This document shows, in pieces, positions 52,687 to 61,333 of a DNA stretch of 64,000 bases (positions are counted from its first letter, which is position 1; the number at the start of each line of letters is the position of its first letter). The DNA lies in assembly GCF_030164425.1 (NCBI RefSeq), contig NZ_JASNJD010000025.1, forward strand, positions 1-64,000. The letters are read 5' to 3'. The notes under the pieces were generated by a model that made no database searches, was not told the origin of the DNA, and was given only the letters and a program-made list of their open reading frames with translations. The translations under genes were made by a program, and so were the position numbers. The stretch is from Pseudodonghicola flavimaris (GTDB lineage Bacteria > Pseudomonadota > Alphaproteobacteria > Rhodobacterales > Rhodobacteraceae).

Positions 52687-54191
52687 GGCTGAGCCACGCC
52701 GGCCAGCATCTCGACATCAACCTTGGCGTAGATCGCGGTGGTATCGCGCGAGGTGTGGCGGAGGGCGACACCGATCTGGTCAAGATCCGCACCACCGCGC
52801 AACCAGGCCGACGCCAACGAATGGCGAAAGACATGTGAGCCGGTCGGCAAGCCAGTAAAACCGCTCCGGTTCAGGACACGGGAAACGATCCCGGCGATCT
52901 CGGCAGCGGATCGCAGCGGAGTGAACGGTGCCTGGGTTCGGAGAAAAATCCTGTCCGTGGCGACCACCGGACGCACATCCTCGATATAGGCCAGCAGCGC
53001 ATCGCCTGCATCCTGCGGCAGGGGCATCATCTCTCCGCGTCTACCCTTGCCGTGCAATCGCAAGCGGCTCGCGCGCCAGTCGATATCGGACAGCCGCAGT
53101 TGCCAGATGTCTCCCGCGCGCAGGGCCAACCGGGCGAGGAGGAGGAGAATGGCACGGTCCCGTATCTCGACGGGCGTATCGGTGCGACAGGAGGCAATGA
53201 TCTCTTCGATCTTCGCGGTGGGTATGGTGCGCGGGACGGTCGAAAGCCTGCGCCGAACAGCGGGTGGCACCGCATGGAGAAGCGACGGGGAGCATTGACC
53301 TTGAACGATGGTGAATCGCAGGAAGGAGCGCAGCACGGTGACCGTCATGCGCACAGATGATCGGGAACGCTCTTCGCCCTGATCCAGAACGATAGACCGG
53401 ATTGCCGCCGCGTTGTAATCCTTCGGGGTTGCGCCCAGGCGTTCCAGCCAGCGGCCGGCTTCGTTCAAATAACGCCGTAGAGTCTCTGACGTCACCCCAC
53501 GTTCGCGGCGCAGCCATTCCGAGAACTCGGTCAGGCGCGGATCGTAGGCGGTAATGCAGTCACGCGCTTCTGCGGGGATCAGACGCTCTTCCCGCAGGAA
53601 CCGGACAAAAGCACGAGCGCCACGACGACGACCCCAGGTGCCGGAACCCTCGACCCGTTTACCGCGCTTGGTCTTGATCCCGCAACGGCAATCATGATGC
53701 GCGAATTGGACAATGATGGCCTCGTCGATTCCACGAACCGAAACACGCATCTGCCGCGCCCATTCCGCGAAATGGCGCGCCTGACTCAGTCGCATCGAAT
53801 GCGTCACCTTGCTGTAACCGGCGGCGCTGAGCTTCCCGGCATAGGCCTCCAGATATTGCCCGAGCCGCGCGACATCATCGGCAATCATGACCAAACCGGT
53901 GGCTTCGAGATAGCTCAGGAACCTGCGCGTATCGGTGGCGTAGACAGGTTTGCGCAGTTGCGCAGGGCTGTAGCGGCCGCAGCGGCAGCGATGGCGCAAG
54001 AACTTGTCCACCGCTGATGCATCGAAATCTCTGATCGGGATCTTCCGGGCGCGTGCCCACTTCAGGAAATGCCGGGCGGCGCTCAGCGCGCCTGCCGAAA
54101 GCCGTGGATTGTCCGCGAAATAGGCGCGGACCAGAGCGAGTTCGTCGGCGCCGGCCCGGTCGGCGAGCGGAGAGTTCGAGGGGGAGTTCAT
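52665..54191 (-). CDS. RIT tyrosine recombinase 1 (long, N-terminal extension)
   Basis: A 508-residue integrase from the ATG at 54191 (MNSPSNSPLADRAGADELAL), inside the right inverted repeat. The first 170 or so residues include a cysteine-containing region (LRHRCRCGRYSPAQL and HHDCRCGIKTKRGKR) not found in standard integrases. The catalytic part has LALRAGDIWQLRL (Arg), LHGKGRRGEMMPL (Lys), SHVFRHSLASAWL (H-x2-R) and RHTSRDTTAIYAKV (H and Tyr). First and longest of the trio, as in other RIT elements. Confidence 0.92.
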   Translation of the reverse strand: MNSPSNSPLADRAGADELALVRAYFADNPRLSAGALSAARHFLKWARARKIPIRDFDASAVDKFLRHRCRCGRYSPAQLRKPVYATDTRRFLSYLEATGLVMIADDVARLGQYLEAYAGKLSAAGYSKVTHSMRLSQARHFAEWARQMRVSVRGIDEAIIVQFAHHDCRCGIKTKRGKRVEGSGTWGRRRGARAFVRFLREERLIPAEARDCITAYDPRLTEFSEWLRRERGVTSETLRRYLNEAGRWLERLGATPKDYNAAAIRSIVLDQGEERSRSSVRMTVTVLRSFLRFTIVQGQCSPSLLHAVPPAVRRRLSTVPRTIPTAKIEEIIASCRTDTPVEIRDRAILLLLARLALRAGDIWQLRLSDIDWRASRLRLHGKGRRGEMMPLPQDAGDALLAYIEDVRPVVATDRIFLRTQAPFTPLRSAAEIAGIVSRVLNRSGFTGLPTGSHVFRHSLASAWLRGGADLDQIGVALRHTSRDTTAIYAKVDVEMLAGVAQPWPGCAS

Positions 54192-54320
54192 GGAAGATGT
54201 CCTTCTGCGGTTGAGAGCAGAGGCATCATGATTATCCAAAGCGGAAACCTGAAAATGAATCACCAGAACAACAGCTTGAAGCCCCGAACTCAGCATAATG
54301 CTGACGCGGCATATTATGTC
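54164..54320. repeat. Right 157-bp terminal inverted repeat
   Basis: Inverted copy of 48037-48193 with two mismatches. It carries the start codon and first nine codons of recombinase 1 and presumably its promoter. The outer end reads ATATTATGTC before the palindrome. Confidence 0.95.
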
Positions 54321-56875
54321 TTATCCGGAGCTCGGGATAAGACGTATTCCCGCGGCGTGACATCGACGGAAATGTCATTCCATTCCTCGGTGGGGATTTC
54401 TGCCAGCCGCCGTTCCATCAGCGCCTCGCCGGTGGAGACGATCTGGATGACGGCGGCATGGCCCGCCTCGAGATCGGCATCGATCGAGCGGATCAGCGTC
54501 GGCGTCTTCATCGAGGTCAGCAGATGCCCGAAGAAGCGTTGCTTGGTGCTCTCGAAGGCCGACCGCGCTGCGGATTTGGCCTGCCGGTTTAGCGTGCCTT
54601 CACTGCCGGTGATGTTGGCCGCCTCCATCGCCGCGTCCAGGTTTCCATGGATCACGGCGAACGCGGCCGCGTAAGCGTCATAGATGCGGCGCTGCTCGTC
54701 GGTGAGCTTGTGCTCGACCAGTTCGTATTCGACGCCGTCGTAGGAGAGCGAGCGCGCGGTATAGAGGCCGAGAGAACGCAAATCGCGGGCGAGCACCTCC
54801 ATGGCTGCCACGCCACCGGCCTCGATCGCCTCGACAAACTCGGCGCGGGTCTGGAACGGAAAATCCTCGCCATGCCAGAGGCCGAGACGCTGGGCATAGG
54901 CGAGATTGTGAACGGTCGTGGCTCCTGTCGCCGAGACATAGACCACGCGCGCATCCGGCAGGGCATGCTGGAGCCGCAGGCCTGCGCGACCCTGCTGTGA
55001 GGCGGCGATGTCGCCGCGGTCTCCTTTGCCGCCTCCGGCATTCTGCATGGCATGGCTTTCGTCGAAGATGATGGCCCCTTCGAAGTCCCTGCCCAACCAT
55101 TCGACGATCTGCTTCACGCGCGAAACCTTCTCGCCGCGGTCATCGGAGCGTAGCGTGGCATAGGTGGTAAAAAGGATGCCTTCCGAGAGCGTGATCTTTG
55201 CGCCTTGAGGGAAGCGTGACAGAGGCGTGACCAGGAGTCGCTCCATTCCGAGCGCCGACCAGTCGCGTTGCGCGTCCTCGATCAGCTTGTCGGACTTGCT
55301 GATCCAGACCGCCTTGCGGCGCCCGCGCAGCCAGTTGTCGAGAATGATGGCGGCGGACTGGCGTCCCTTACCAGCGCCGGTGCCGTCACCAAGCATGAAG
55401 CCCCGGCGGAAGCGGACAGCGTCGGCGGCGCCTTCGGCAGCGGCGCTTACGTTGTCGAAATGCTCGTCCACAGTCCAGGCGCCGGCGAGGTGATCGGCAT
55501 GGGCGTCCCCGGCATAGATCACCGTCTCCAACTGCGCGTCGGAAAGCCGGGTACGGATGTCGGTGGGCAGCATCGGTCGGTAGGAGGGCTTCGGAGGTGC
55601 GACGGAGGCCATGGCGGCCGATTGCACCAGTTTGGTCGGATGCGGCTGTGCGCCAGAAATGCGCAGCGATTGCAGCGCATATTCCTCATAGATCGCGTCC
55701 GACAGGCACGCGCCCTCGGGCGGCGCCCAGTCCACGGTCTCATACTCGAGCTCCACCACCGCGGGATCGGACGCTGGTGCAGCGGCGGGTCGGGACGCTG
55801 CGGCGTGAGCGAGATAACAGCGCACGGTCTTCGGGGCAGCCGCCGGCACGGGAGAAGAGACCTTCGGCAGCGAGACCGGCAAGCGCGGCGGAAGCTGGCT
55901 TTCGATCCAGCCGAGCAGCGTGGCAACATCAGGCGCGATCCCTGCCGAGGCCGGGAAGACGGACGGATCGTCGGCGGGCAACTTGTCGATGACGGTGAGC
56001 CGCGTGTCGATGCTGGTGCCATGCCTGGCAAAGACCGCGCCATCGATGGCCGCTGTGAAGACCACACGTCCGCGAACCTGCAAGCGCATGAAGGCATCGC
56101 GCCAGGCTGGAGCTTCCGGTCCGAAGTTGGCGCCGGTGATCGTGATCAGCCGTCCGCCGGGGGCGAGCCGGGCCAGTGCCGAAGCGACATGACGATAGGC
56201 AGCGTCCGCCATCCGTCCCTCGACATTGGCCATGACCGAGAATGGCGGATTCATCAGCACAACGGATGGCACGGCCTCCGGGGCCAGATGATCGTCGATC
56301 TGGGCGGCGTCGAACCGGGTGACGGGAAAGGCCGGAAAGAGGGACGAGAGAAGATCGGCACGGGTCTCGGCGAGTTCGTTGAGGATCAGCGAACCGCCCG
56401 CGGTCTGGGCCAGGATCGCCATCAGGCCGGTGCCGGCCGAGGGTTCCAGCACCACGTCATCAGGCGTGATCGCGGCCGCCGCCAGCGCGGCAAGACCGAG
56501 AGGCAGAGGCGTGCTGAACTGCTGGAAGCTCTGGCTTTCCTCGGAGCGGCGGGTCTGCGTCGGAAGAAGGCCCGCGATCTTCGCCATAGCATCGAGCCGG
56601 GAAACCGGAGAACCGGCTTTGCGGAAAAGCGCCTTTCCGTATTTGCGCAGGAACAGAACCGTGGCGACTTCGCAGGCCTCATAGGCGAGCTTCCAGTCCC
56701 ACGCGCCGCTGGCGTCGGAGGCGCCGAAAGCGCTTTCCATGGCACTGCGGAGGTCCACAGTATTGACGCGTTGACCGCGTTCGAGATGGGGAAGGAGGAG
56801 ATTGGCGGCGGCCAGGATCGCTGGCGCAGCCGCCAGCGGCGTGACCGGATCGGTCACGGGAGATGAGATATTCAT
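54314..56875 (-). pseudogene. Strawberry-notch-type methylase/helicase, N-terminal part (split gene)
   Basis: 853 residues from the ATG at 56875 (MNISSPVTDPVTPLAAAPAI), of which 845 are native up to TPREYV and the last eight (LSRAPDKT) come from the transposon. Domains: Rossmann methylase-like (VLEPSAGTGLMAILA near 145; NPPFSVMANVEGR near 207) and a helicase-type P-loop domain (LGDGTGAGKGRQSA near 500; FDESHAMQNA near 607; VYVSATGATTVHN). The C-terminal helicase half is at 46249-48036. These proteins are widespread on plasmids and ICEs and are thought to act in DNA modification or anti-restriction; that role is not shown here. Confidence 0.9.
54318..54343. repeat. Palindrome at the right transposon junction
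   Basis: GTCTTATCC-ggagctcg-GGATAAGAC, perfect 9-base arms, at the right end only. Its last GAC repeats the GAC at the left junction. It looks like a recombination core or a leftover of a circular-form junction; the left end has no equivalent. Confidence 0.7.
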
Positions 56876-57110
56876 GTCGGGGAACCTCGGAGAGCGGGAA
56901 CGGGGAGGACCCGGACGGCGCTCTCTCTCAACCACCCGGACTCACCCTGTCCCGGTACCTCTCTAACTCTTCATCATAGGCCCCATAACCTCGCAGACTT
57001 GACGGCGACAGCGCTCCGCCATCAACTTTCGCGAGGCATGATTGATTAGAATTGATATTCATGAGATACATAGATCTGAAACCAATCATCATGGCTGAGA
57101 TCTGAATTTC

Positions 57111-58655
57111 ATGGAGCAGGCGCAAAGGAATCCGTTTTCAGGTGCCGTAACCGTTTTTCACGAGCGCTGGCTCCCCGAGGAGGCCACACCTGCGGGCTAT
57201 GCTGCGCTGATCGATGCCTATGCGCTCGCAACGCCCCTGCCCCGGACACTTTCCGCCATCGGCCCACGTCACAAGGTCTACGCGGCCGACGGCTGGCGCC
57301 TCTACACACCCCGCCATGAACCCGAGGCGAGCCTCATCGGTCATCTGACCTTCGCGCTGCGCTACGAGGGGCTGGATCTAGCAGTTCTCAAGCGGCTGTT
57401 CATGGCAACCGGCCCGGAGCCGATCCAGGCCATTGTCGAGGCTGCCCCGACGGGCAGCTACGCGCGCAGGATCTGGTTCCTTTACGAGTGGCTCCTCGGC
57501 GCGGAATTGAATCTGCCCGACGCCACGCGCGGCAATTATGCGCCCGTGGTCGATGCCAAGCTCCAATGGGAAACACAGGGTACCCCCTCGCCGCGCCACC
57601 GGGTCCGTAACAACCTGCCCGGCACACCGGATTTTTGCCCGATGATCTTCCGCACAGCGGCAATCGAGGCCTTCATCGCCCGCGATCTGGCAGCCGAGGC
57701 CCGCGCGGTGCTGGCCGAGGTGCCCGCCGATCTGCTCGCGCGCACGGCAGCCTTCCTGCTGCTCAAGGATTCACGGTCGAGTTTCCAGATCGAAGGCGAG
57801 AACCCGCCCCAGGATCGCATCCGGCGCTGGGGCCAGATCATCGGCGAAGCCGGGCGGCATCCGATCGACCGGGCAGAACTCGAACGCCTGCAACGCATCG
57901 TCATCGGCGATGCCCGCTTCGTCCATCTGGGCCTGCGGCAGGATGGCGGCTTCATTGGCGAGCACGACCGCGCGACCGGCGCCCCCCTGCCCGATCACGT
58001 CAGCGCCCGGCATGAAGACCTGCCCGCGCTGATCGCCGGGATCGAAGCGTTCGACCGCGACATTGCCCCGAGCCTCGACCCTGTTCTGGCGGCTGCCGGC
58101 CTCGCCTTCGGTTTCGTCTATATCCATCCGTTTGAGGACGGCAACGGGCGCCTTCATCGCTACCTGATCCACCACGTGCTTGCTGCACGCGGCTTCAATC
58201 CGCCCGGGCTGGTCTTTCCGGTGTCAGCGGTGATCCTCGAACGGATCGAGGGTTACCGGCAGGTCCTCGAGAGCTATTCGCGTCGACTGCTGCCCCATGT
58301 CAGCTGGCGCCCAACCGATCGCGGGAACGTCGAGGTTCTGAACGACACCGGCGATTTCTATCGCTTCTTCGATGCCACGCCCCATGCCGAATTCCTCTTC
58401 GCCTGCGTGGCCCAGACAATCGACCATGACCTGCCAACAGAGACCCGTTTCCTGCGTGCCTATGACGGTTTCAAGTCCCGCGTCTCGGGCCTGATCGACA
58501 TGCCGGACCGCGTGCTCGACCTGCTGTTTCGCTTCCTGCACCAGAACGGTGGCAGACTCTCCGGACGTGCCAGAGCGAAGGAGTTCTCCGCTCTGACCGA
58601 CGGGGAGGCCGACCGGATCGAAGCCATCTATGCGGAGTTGCAGGAGGAGTTCTGA
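57111..58655 (+). CDS. Fic-family protein (probable AMPylase with inhibitory motif)
   Basis: A 514-residue protein with the Fic core HPFEDGNGRLHR near residue 338 (HxFx[DE]GNGRxxR, complete) and, upstream at about 222-230, SSFQIEGENP, matching the inhibitory helix [ST]xxxE[GN] that keeps Fic enzymes off. The N-terminal 190 residues are a separate helical domain. Fic proteins transfer AMP or other groups from nucleotides to hydroxyls on targets. No separate antitoxin gene is present, as expected when the inhibitory helix is in the same chain. It is divergent from the helicase gene, with promoters in 56876-57110. Confidence 0.9.
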   Translation: MEQAQRNPFSGAVTVFHERWLPEEATPAGYAALIDAYALATPLPRTLSAIGPRHKVYAADGWRLYTPRHEPEASLIGHLTFALRYEGLDLAVLKRLFMATGPEPIQAIVEAAPTGSYARRIWFLYEWLLGAELNLPDATRGNYAPVVDAKLQWETQGTPSPRHRVRNNLPGTPDFCPMIFRTAAIEAFIARDLAAEARAVLAEVPADLLARTAAFLLLKDSRSSFQIEGENPPQDRIRRWGQIIGEAGRHPIDRAELERLQRIVIGDARFVHLGLRQDGGFIGEHDRATGAPLPDHVSARHEDLPALIAGIEAFDRDIAPSLDPVLAAAGLAFGFVYIHPFEDGNGRLHRYLIHHVLAARGFNPPGLVFPVSAVILERIEGYRQVLESYSRRLLPHVSWRPTDRGNVEVLNDTGDFYRFFDATPHAEFLFACVAQTIDHDLPTETRFLRAYDGFKSRVSGLIDMPDRVLDLLFRFLHQNGGRLSGRARAKEFSALTDGEADRIEAIYAELQEEF

Positions 58656-58666
58656 GGCGTTGCACC

Positions 58667-59310
58667 TCACCCGAACCGCTGGCCGGCCTCAGTGAAGGTG
58701 TAGCCGTTGGCGATGATGGTCTCATCGACGACGTCATCCGAAGACAGATAGTCGTATTCGCGCTCGAGCTGGCGGTAGAGCCAGCGGGCGAGATCGCGCA
58801 ACGCCTCGATAACCACCTCCTCGGCGTCGGCGGTCATGTCCTGCCAGCTCGGGCTGTCACGCTCGACCGAAATCGCCATACAATACTCATGGTAATAATG
58901 GCCGCGATGGGTGGCCTCGGCGCGAAGCTGGTAGAAATTGTGCTGCTGGACCGCTTGCAGGGCATCGGCGATGCGGTGCAGCTCGGTATCCTGCGGCGCG
59001 TAGTCCCTGATCCGGCCCGGGGCGCCCTTGCGGTAGGCATAGAAGGTTTCGAAGCAGGCGCCATCGCCCTGGCTCCAGAAGCCGCGAAACCAGATGCAGG
59101 GGGCTTGCCGTGTGCCGCCGCCCATCAACCGGACGGCGTGGGTCTTGAGGTCGAGGCCGAGGATCTCCGCGATGCGCTGGAAATCCTCATAGACGGCATC
59201 ATACCAGTCATCGTCGAAGCCCCCTCGCGATACCAGGCGCGGGCTTTGTCCCGTGCCGTTTCGGAAAGTTCCTCAAACCGGTAGACGATGGTTTCGATAA
59301 TATCAGGCAT
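58667..59310 (-). pseudogene. Conserved element protein with one-base frameshift
   Basis: The ATG at 59310 opens MPDIIETIVYRFEELSETAR, DKARAWYREG; the rest (FDDDWYDAVYEDFQRIAEIL, GLDLKTHAVRLMGGGTRQAP, down to YTFTEAGQRFG) continues one frame over. The switch is at a run of five C (59220-59224); one extra base would give a continuous protein of about 214 residues. It could be a sequencing error. The start overlaps the upstream gene by 8 bases. Aromatic-rich, no domain recognised; related elements carry the same gene, sometimes labelled antitoxin-like. Confidence 0.7.
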
Positions 59311-59719
59311 AGGGATCGCCTCCGTCGAGAACGATGGCAAGCCAGCCGTCCGTGTAGATCCAGTCCACCGTCTCTCCGGTGGCGAGATCAAGGACATGCG
59401 CCCCGCCGCCGAACCCGTCCACACGCGGCTTCGAGCAGCTATTGGCGTATTGCATCCCCCAGAGGCCGGTCAGGCCGAACTCCTTCGCGCAGCGTTTGAC
59501 GAATTGGATGACATGCTCGGGATCGCCGGTGACGTCATCACGCATCCAGAGCTGAGTGCCACCATGTTCTGGCTGGATAGAGAGCAGGAAGCCGTCCGAG
59601 GGCGGATCTTCAGCGGCGCTCTCATTCGAGAGCGCGTTGTAGAGATCAAGCGCGCGGGCAGCATTCTCGGGGGTACCCACGTCAAGCAGGCAGGAGAAAT
59701 GGGTGAAATAGTCGGCCAT
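59303..59719 (-). CDS. Conserved hypothetical element protein
   Basis: A 138-residue soluble protein (MADYFTHFSCLLDVGTPENA) with IQFVKRCAKEFGLTGLWGMQ and FGGGAHVLDLATGETVDWIY. I recognise it as a backbone gene of these elements but no function is known. Co-directional and overlapping with the gene at 58667-59310. Confidence 0.75.
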   Translation of the reverse strand: MADYFTHFSCLLDVGTPENAARALDLYNALSNESAAEDPPSDGFLLSIQPEHGGTQLWMRDDVTGDPEHVIQFVKRCAKEFGLTGLWGMQYANSCSKPRVDGFGGGAHVLDLATGETVDWIYTDGWLAIVLDGGDPYA

Positions 59720-59787
59720 ATCAGGCTCCTGAAATGCGAAAGCCCGGCGCGAGGCCGGGCGAAGGGGATGGGAAGGCGGATGAGGAA

Positions 59788-60309
59788 TCAGGCGGCCTGA
59801 AGCCGACCGATCTGCACGACACCCCGCCAGGCCGGGTCGACCAGACGGGCATCGAGAGCGGTGGCATCGCGCCGCAGATCACACGCTGTCTCGTATTCGC
59901 CCCGATCCTGGGCTGCCATCGCCTGCCCTCGGAGACGACAGGCCTTCTGCACCACACGCCGCGCCTCCGCCTCGGAGGCGACCGGCGCGCACCAGATCAA
60001 GCCGGCCGATGTGATCCGTCCTGCCAAACACAACCGTTGCTGGTGGTCCTGAAGCACCAGCAGGTTCGGGGTGAAACCCGGCATGTCTTCCGCGCGAAGC
60101 CCGCCGGGGCGGCCCCGACGCGCGGCACACCCAATGGCCTCGTCAAGCTCTCGGAACCGACCGAGGAGGACGGTGGTCTGGACTGGCCAGGAGCCGAGGT
60201 CGGGATCATGAACCAAGGTTTCGCCGACGCAGATCAGGCTGAAGGGGCCGGCGTCTGCGAGCATTGCTGGCAGTGCATTGGCCGGAAAACAGGAAGTAAG
60301 TGCGTTCAT
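59788..60309 (-). CDS. Conserved hypothetical element protein
   Basis: A 173-residue protein from the ATG at 60309 (MNALTSCFPANALPAMLADA). Features VHDPDLGSWPVQTTVLLGRF and RRVVQKACRLRGQAMAAQDR. No signal peptide or known domain. It precedes the two other hypotheticals in the same direction and is probably part of the same transcription unit. Confidence 0.7.
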   Translation of the reverse strand: MNALTSCFPANALPAMLADAGPFSLICVGETLVHDPDLGSWPVQTTVLLGRFRELDEAIGCAARRGRPGGLRAEDMPGFTPNLLVLQDHQQRLCLAGRITSAGLIWCAPVASEAEARRVVQKACRLRGQAMAAQDRGEYETACDLRRDATALDARLVDPAWRGVVQIGRLQAA

Positions 60310-60524
60310 CTGGACATCTCCGCGACGGGCGCCGGAGGCCTCTCCCCCGGCTTTCAATCCGTCACGGAGCCCCCTCCCTTCTCTGCCTCTCTCTGTCCGG
60401 CGGCACCAATGGGGGCGCCCCTCCTTCAGGACGAAGCCGGCAGGAGGCCTGTTTCATCTGGATAGTATGATTGCATTCGCGCTATGGTGTGGCCACATAT
60501 TGTAAATTTTACTTGGAGCGGATC

Positions 60525-60854
60525 TTGAGCAGAGTGGGTTTTATTTCTCTGGTGTACTTTGCGTGCTTTGGCATTCCGGCACAGGCCCAGACCATTCCCC
60601 GTTACGATGTTGCAAGCTACTGCCAACAAGTCGCGGATGTTAGCGGTGGATCCGCGATGATCCGTAACGGCTGCATGGATATGGAGCAGCAGGCTTACGA
60701 CGTCCTGAAACCCGTTTGGTCACAACTGTCCGGCACTTCGCGCAATTACTGCGATGAGGTCGCGCGGGTTAGCGGTGGGTCTTATAGTATCCTTCAAGGC
60801 TGCATCGAAATGGAAACCGATGCCGCGAGATCGCCTCGTTCCTTTGAATACTGA
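60525..60854 (+). CDS. Small exported protein with duplicated Cys motif
   Basis: A 109-residue protein read from TTG at 60525, which has a GGAGCGG site; a longer ATG frame begins at 60471. Signal peptide (ISLVYFACFGIPAQAQ), then two copies of a motif YCxxVAxVSGGSxxIxxGCxxME (YCQQVADVSGGS and YCDEVARVSGGS), each with two cysteines that could pair in the periplasm. First gene of a three-gene plus-strand operon. I recognise no family. Confidence 0.65.
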   Translation: MSRVGFISLVYFACFGIPAQAQTIPRYDVASYCQQVADVSGGSAMIRNGCMDMEQQAYDVLKPVWSQLSGTSRNYCDEVARVSGGSYSILQGCIEMETDAARSPRSFEY

Positions 60855-60862
60855 GAATATTT

Positions 60863-61315
60863 ATGAAACCAGTTTCCACAATCCTGGCCGCCGCATTCGG
60901 TGCTCTCCTGTTCACCCCAGCGCAGGCTGACTTCATAGACACCCGTTGGTCGGTTGTCGGTTTCACCGGCGAAGCGTGGTTTATCGACCCGCAAAGTGTC
61001 ATCGGTCAGTCTCAGACCTTCAATCGCGGATACGCAGAAGGCGTTTTCTATAACTGCGACTATGCTGGTCAGTCTTCCTCCTATACCCCGTATGACAATG
61101 ACGCCTTTTTCACCAATCCCGAATTTGAATTGTTCTTGCCGCTTCGCGAGGAAATGACGCTAAGCAGCGAAACCCTTTTTGTTCACCGCATCACTTGTGA
61201 GGGTGGCGGCAACCCAGCCAAGCGGCATGTGATGTATCCATTCGTCACGAACGAGGCGCGGAAGTCGGCTTGGTACCTGTTCGAAGGCGGGGTGTTCTCG
61301 CTCTATAACCCGTGA
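60863..61315 (+). CDS. Exported hypothetical protein
   Basis: A 150-residue protein with a signal peptide (MKPVSTILAAAFGALLFTPA, cleavage near QADFID) and a mature part with two cysteines (FYNCDYAGQ and ITCEGGGNP). Gap to the preceding gene is 8 bases and to the next 18, so the three form an operon. No domain recognised. Confidence 0.7.
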   Translation: MKPVSTILAAAFGALLFTPAQADFIDTRWSVVGFTGEAWFIDPQSVIGQSQTFNRGYAEGVFYNCDYAGQSSSYTPYDNDAFFTNPEFELFLPLREEMTLSSETLFVHRITCEGGGNPAKRHVMYPFVTNEARKSAWYLFEGGVFSLYNP

Positions 61316-61333
61316 TCTGAAAGGGGCGTCGAA

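Larger units (their letters stand above)
48037..54343. mobile_element. RIT-type transposon carrying a primase-helicase gene
   Basis: A 6.3-kb insertion in the strawberry-notch gene. It is bounded by 157-bp inverted repeats with two mismatches (48037-48193 and 54164-54320), and the right side has a further 23 bases forming a palindrome. Inside are, on the plus strand, one large cargo gene and, on the minus strand, three overlapping tyrosine recombinase genes, the hallmark of recombinase-in-trio elements. A GAC triplet stands at both outer edges (48037-48039 and 54341-54343). Deleting 48040-54343 restores TPREYVGSYLQHSFP in one frame. Confidence 0.9.

Noticed and set aside
48037-54343. Class 1 integron or Tn554-type unit
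   Set aside because: Long inverted repeats, three recombinases with the RIT order and no attC sites or Tn554-like TnpC argue against both.
55268-56866. A 532-codon plus-strand open frame
   Set aside because: It lies exactly opposite the strawberry-notch N-terminal gene, whose motifs are clear; the frame is a by-product of GC-rich codon use.
59220-59224. Programmed frameshift in the gene at 58667-59310
   Set aside because: No slippery heptamer with a downstream structure was seen; a one-base indel in a C run is simpler.
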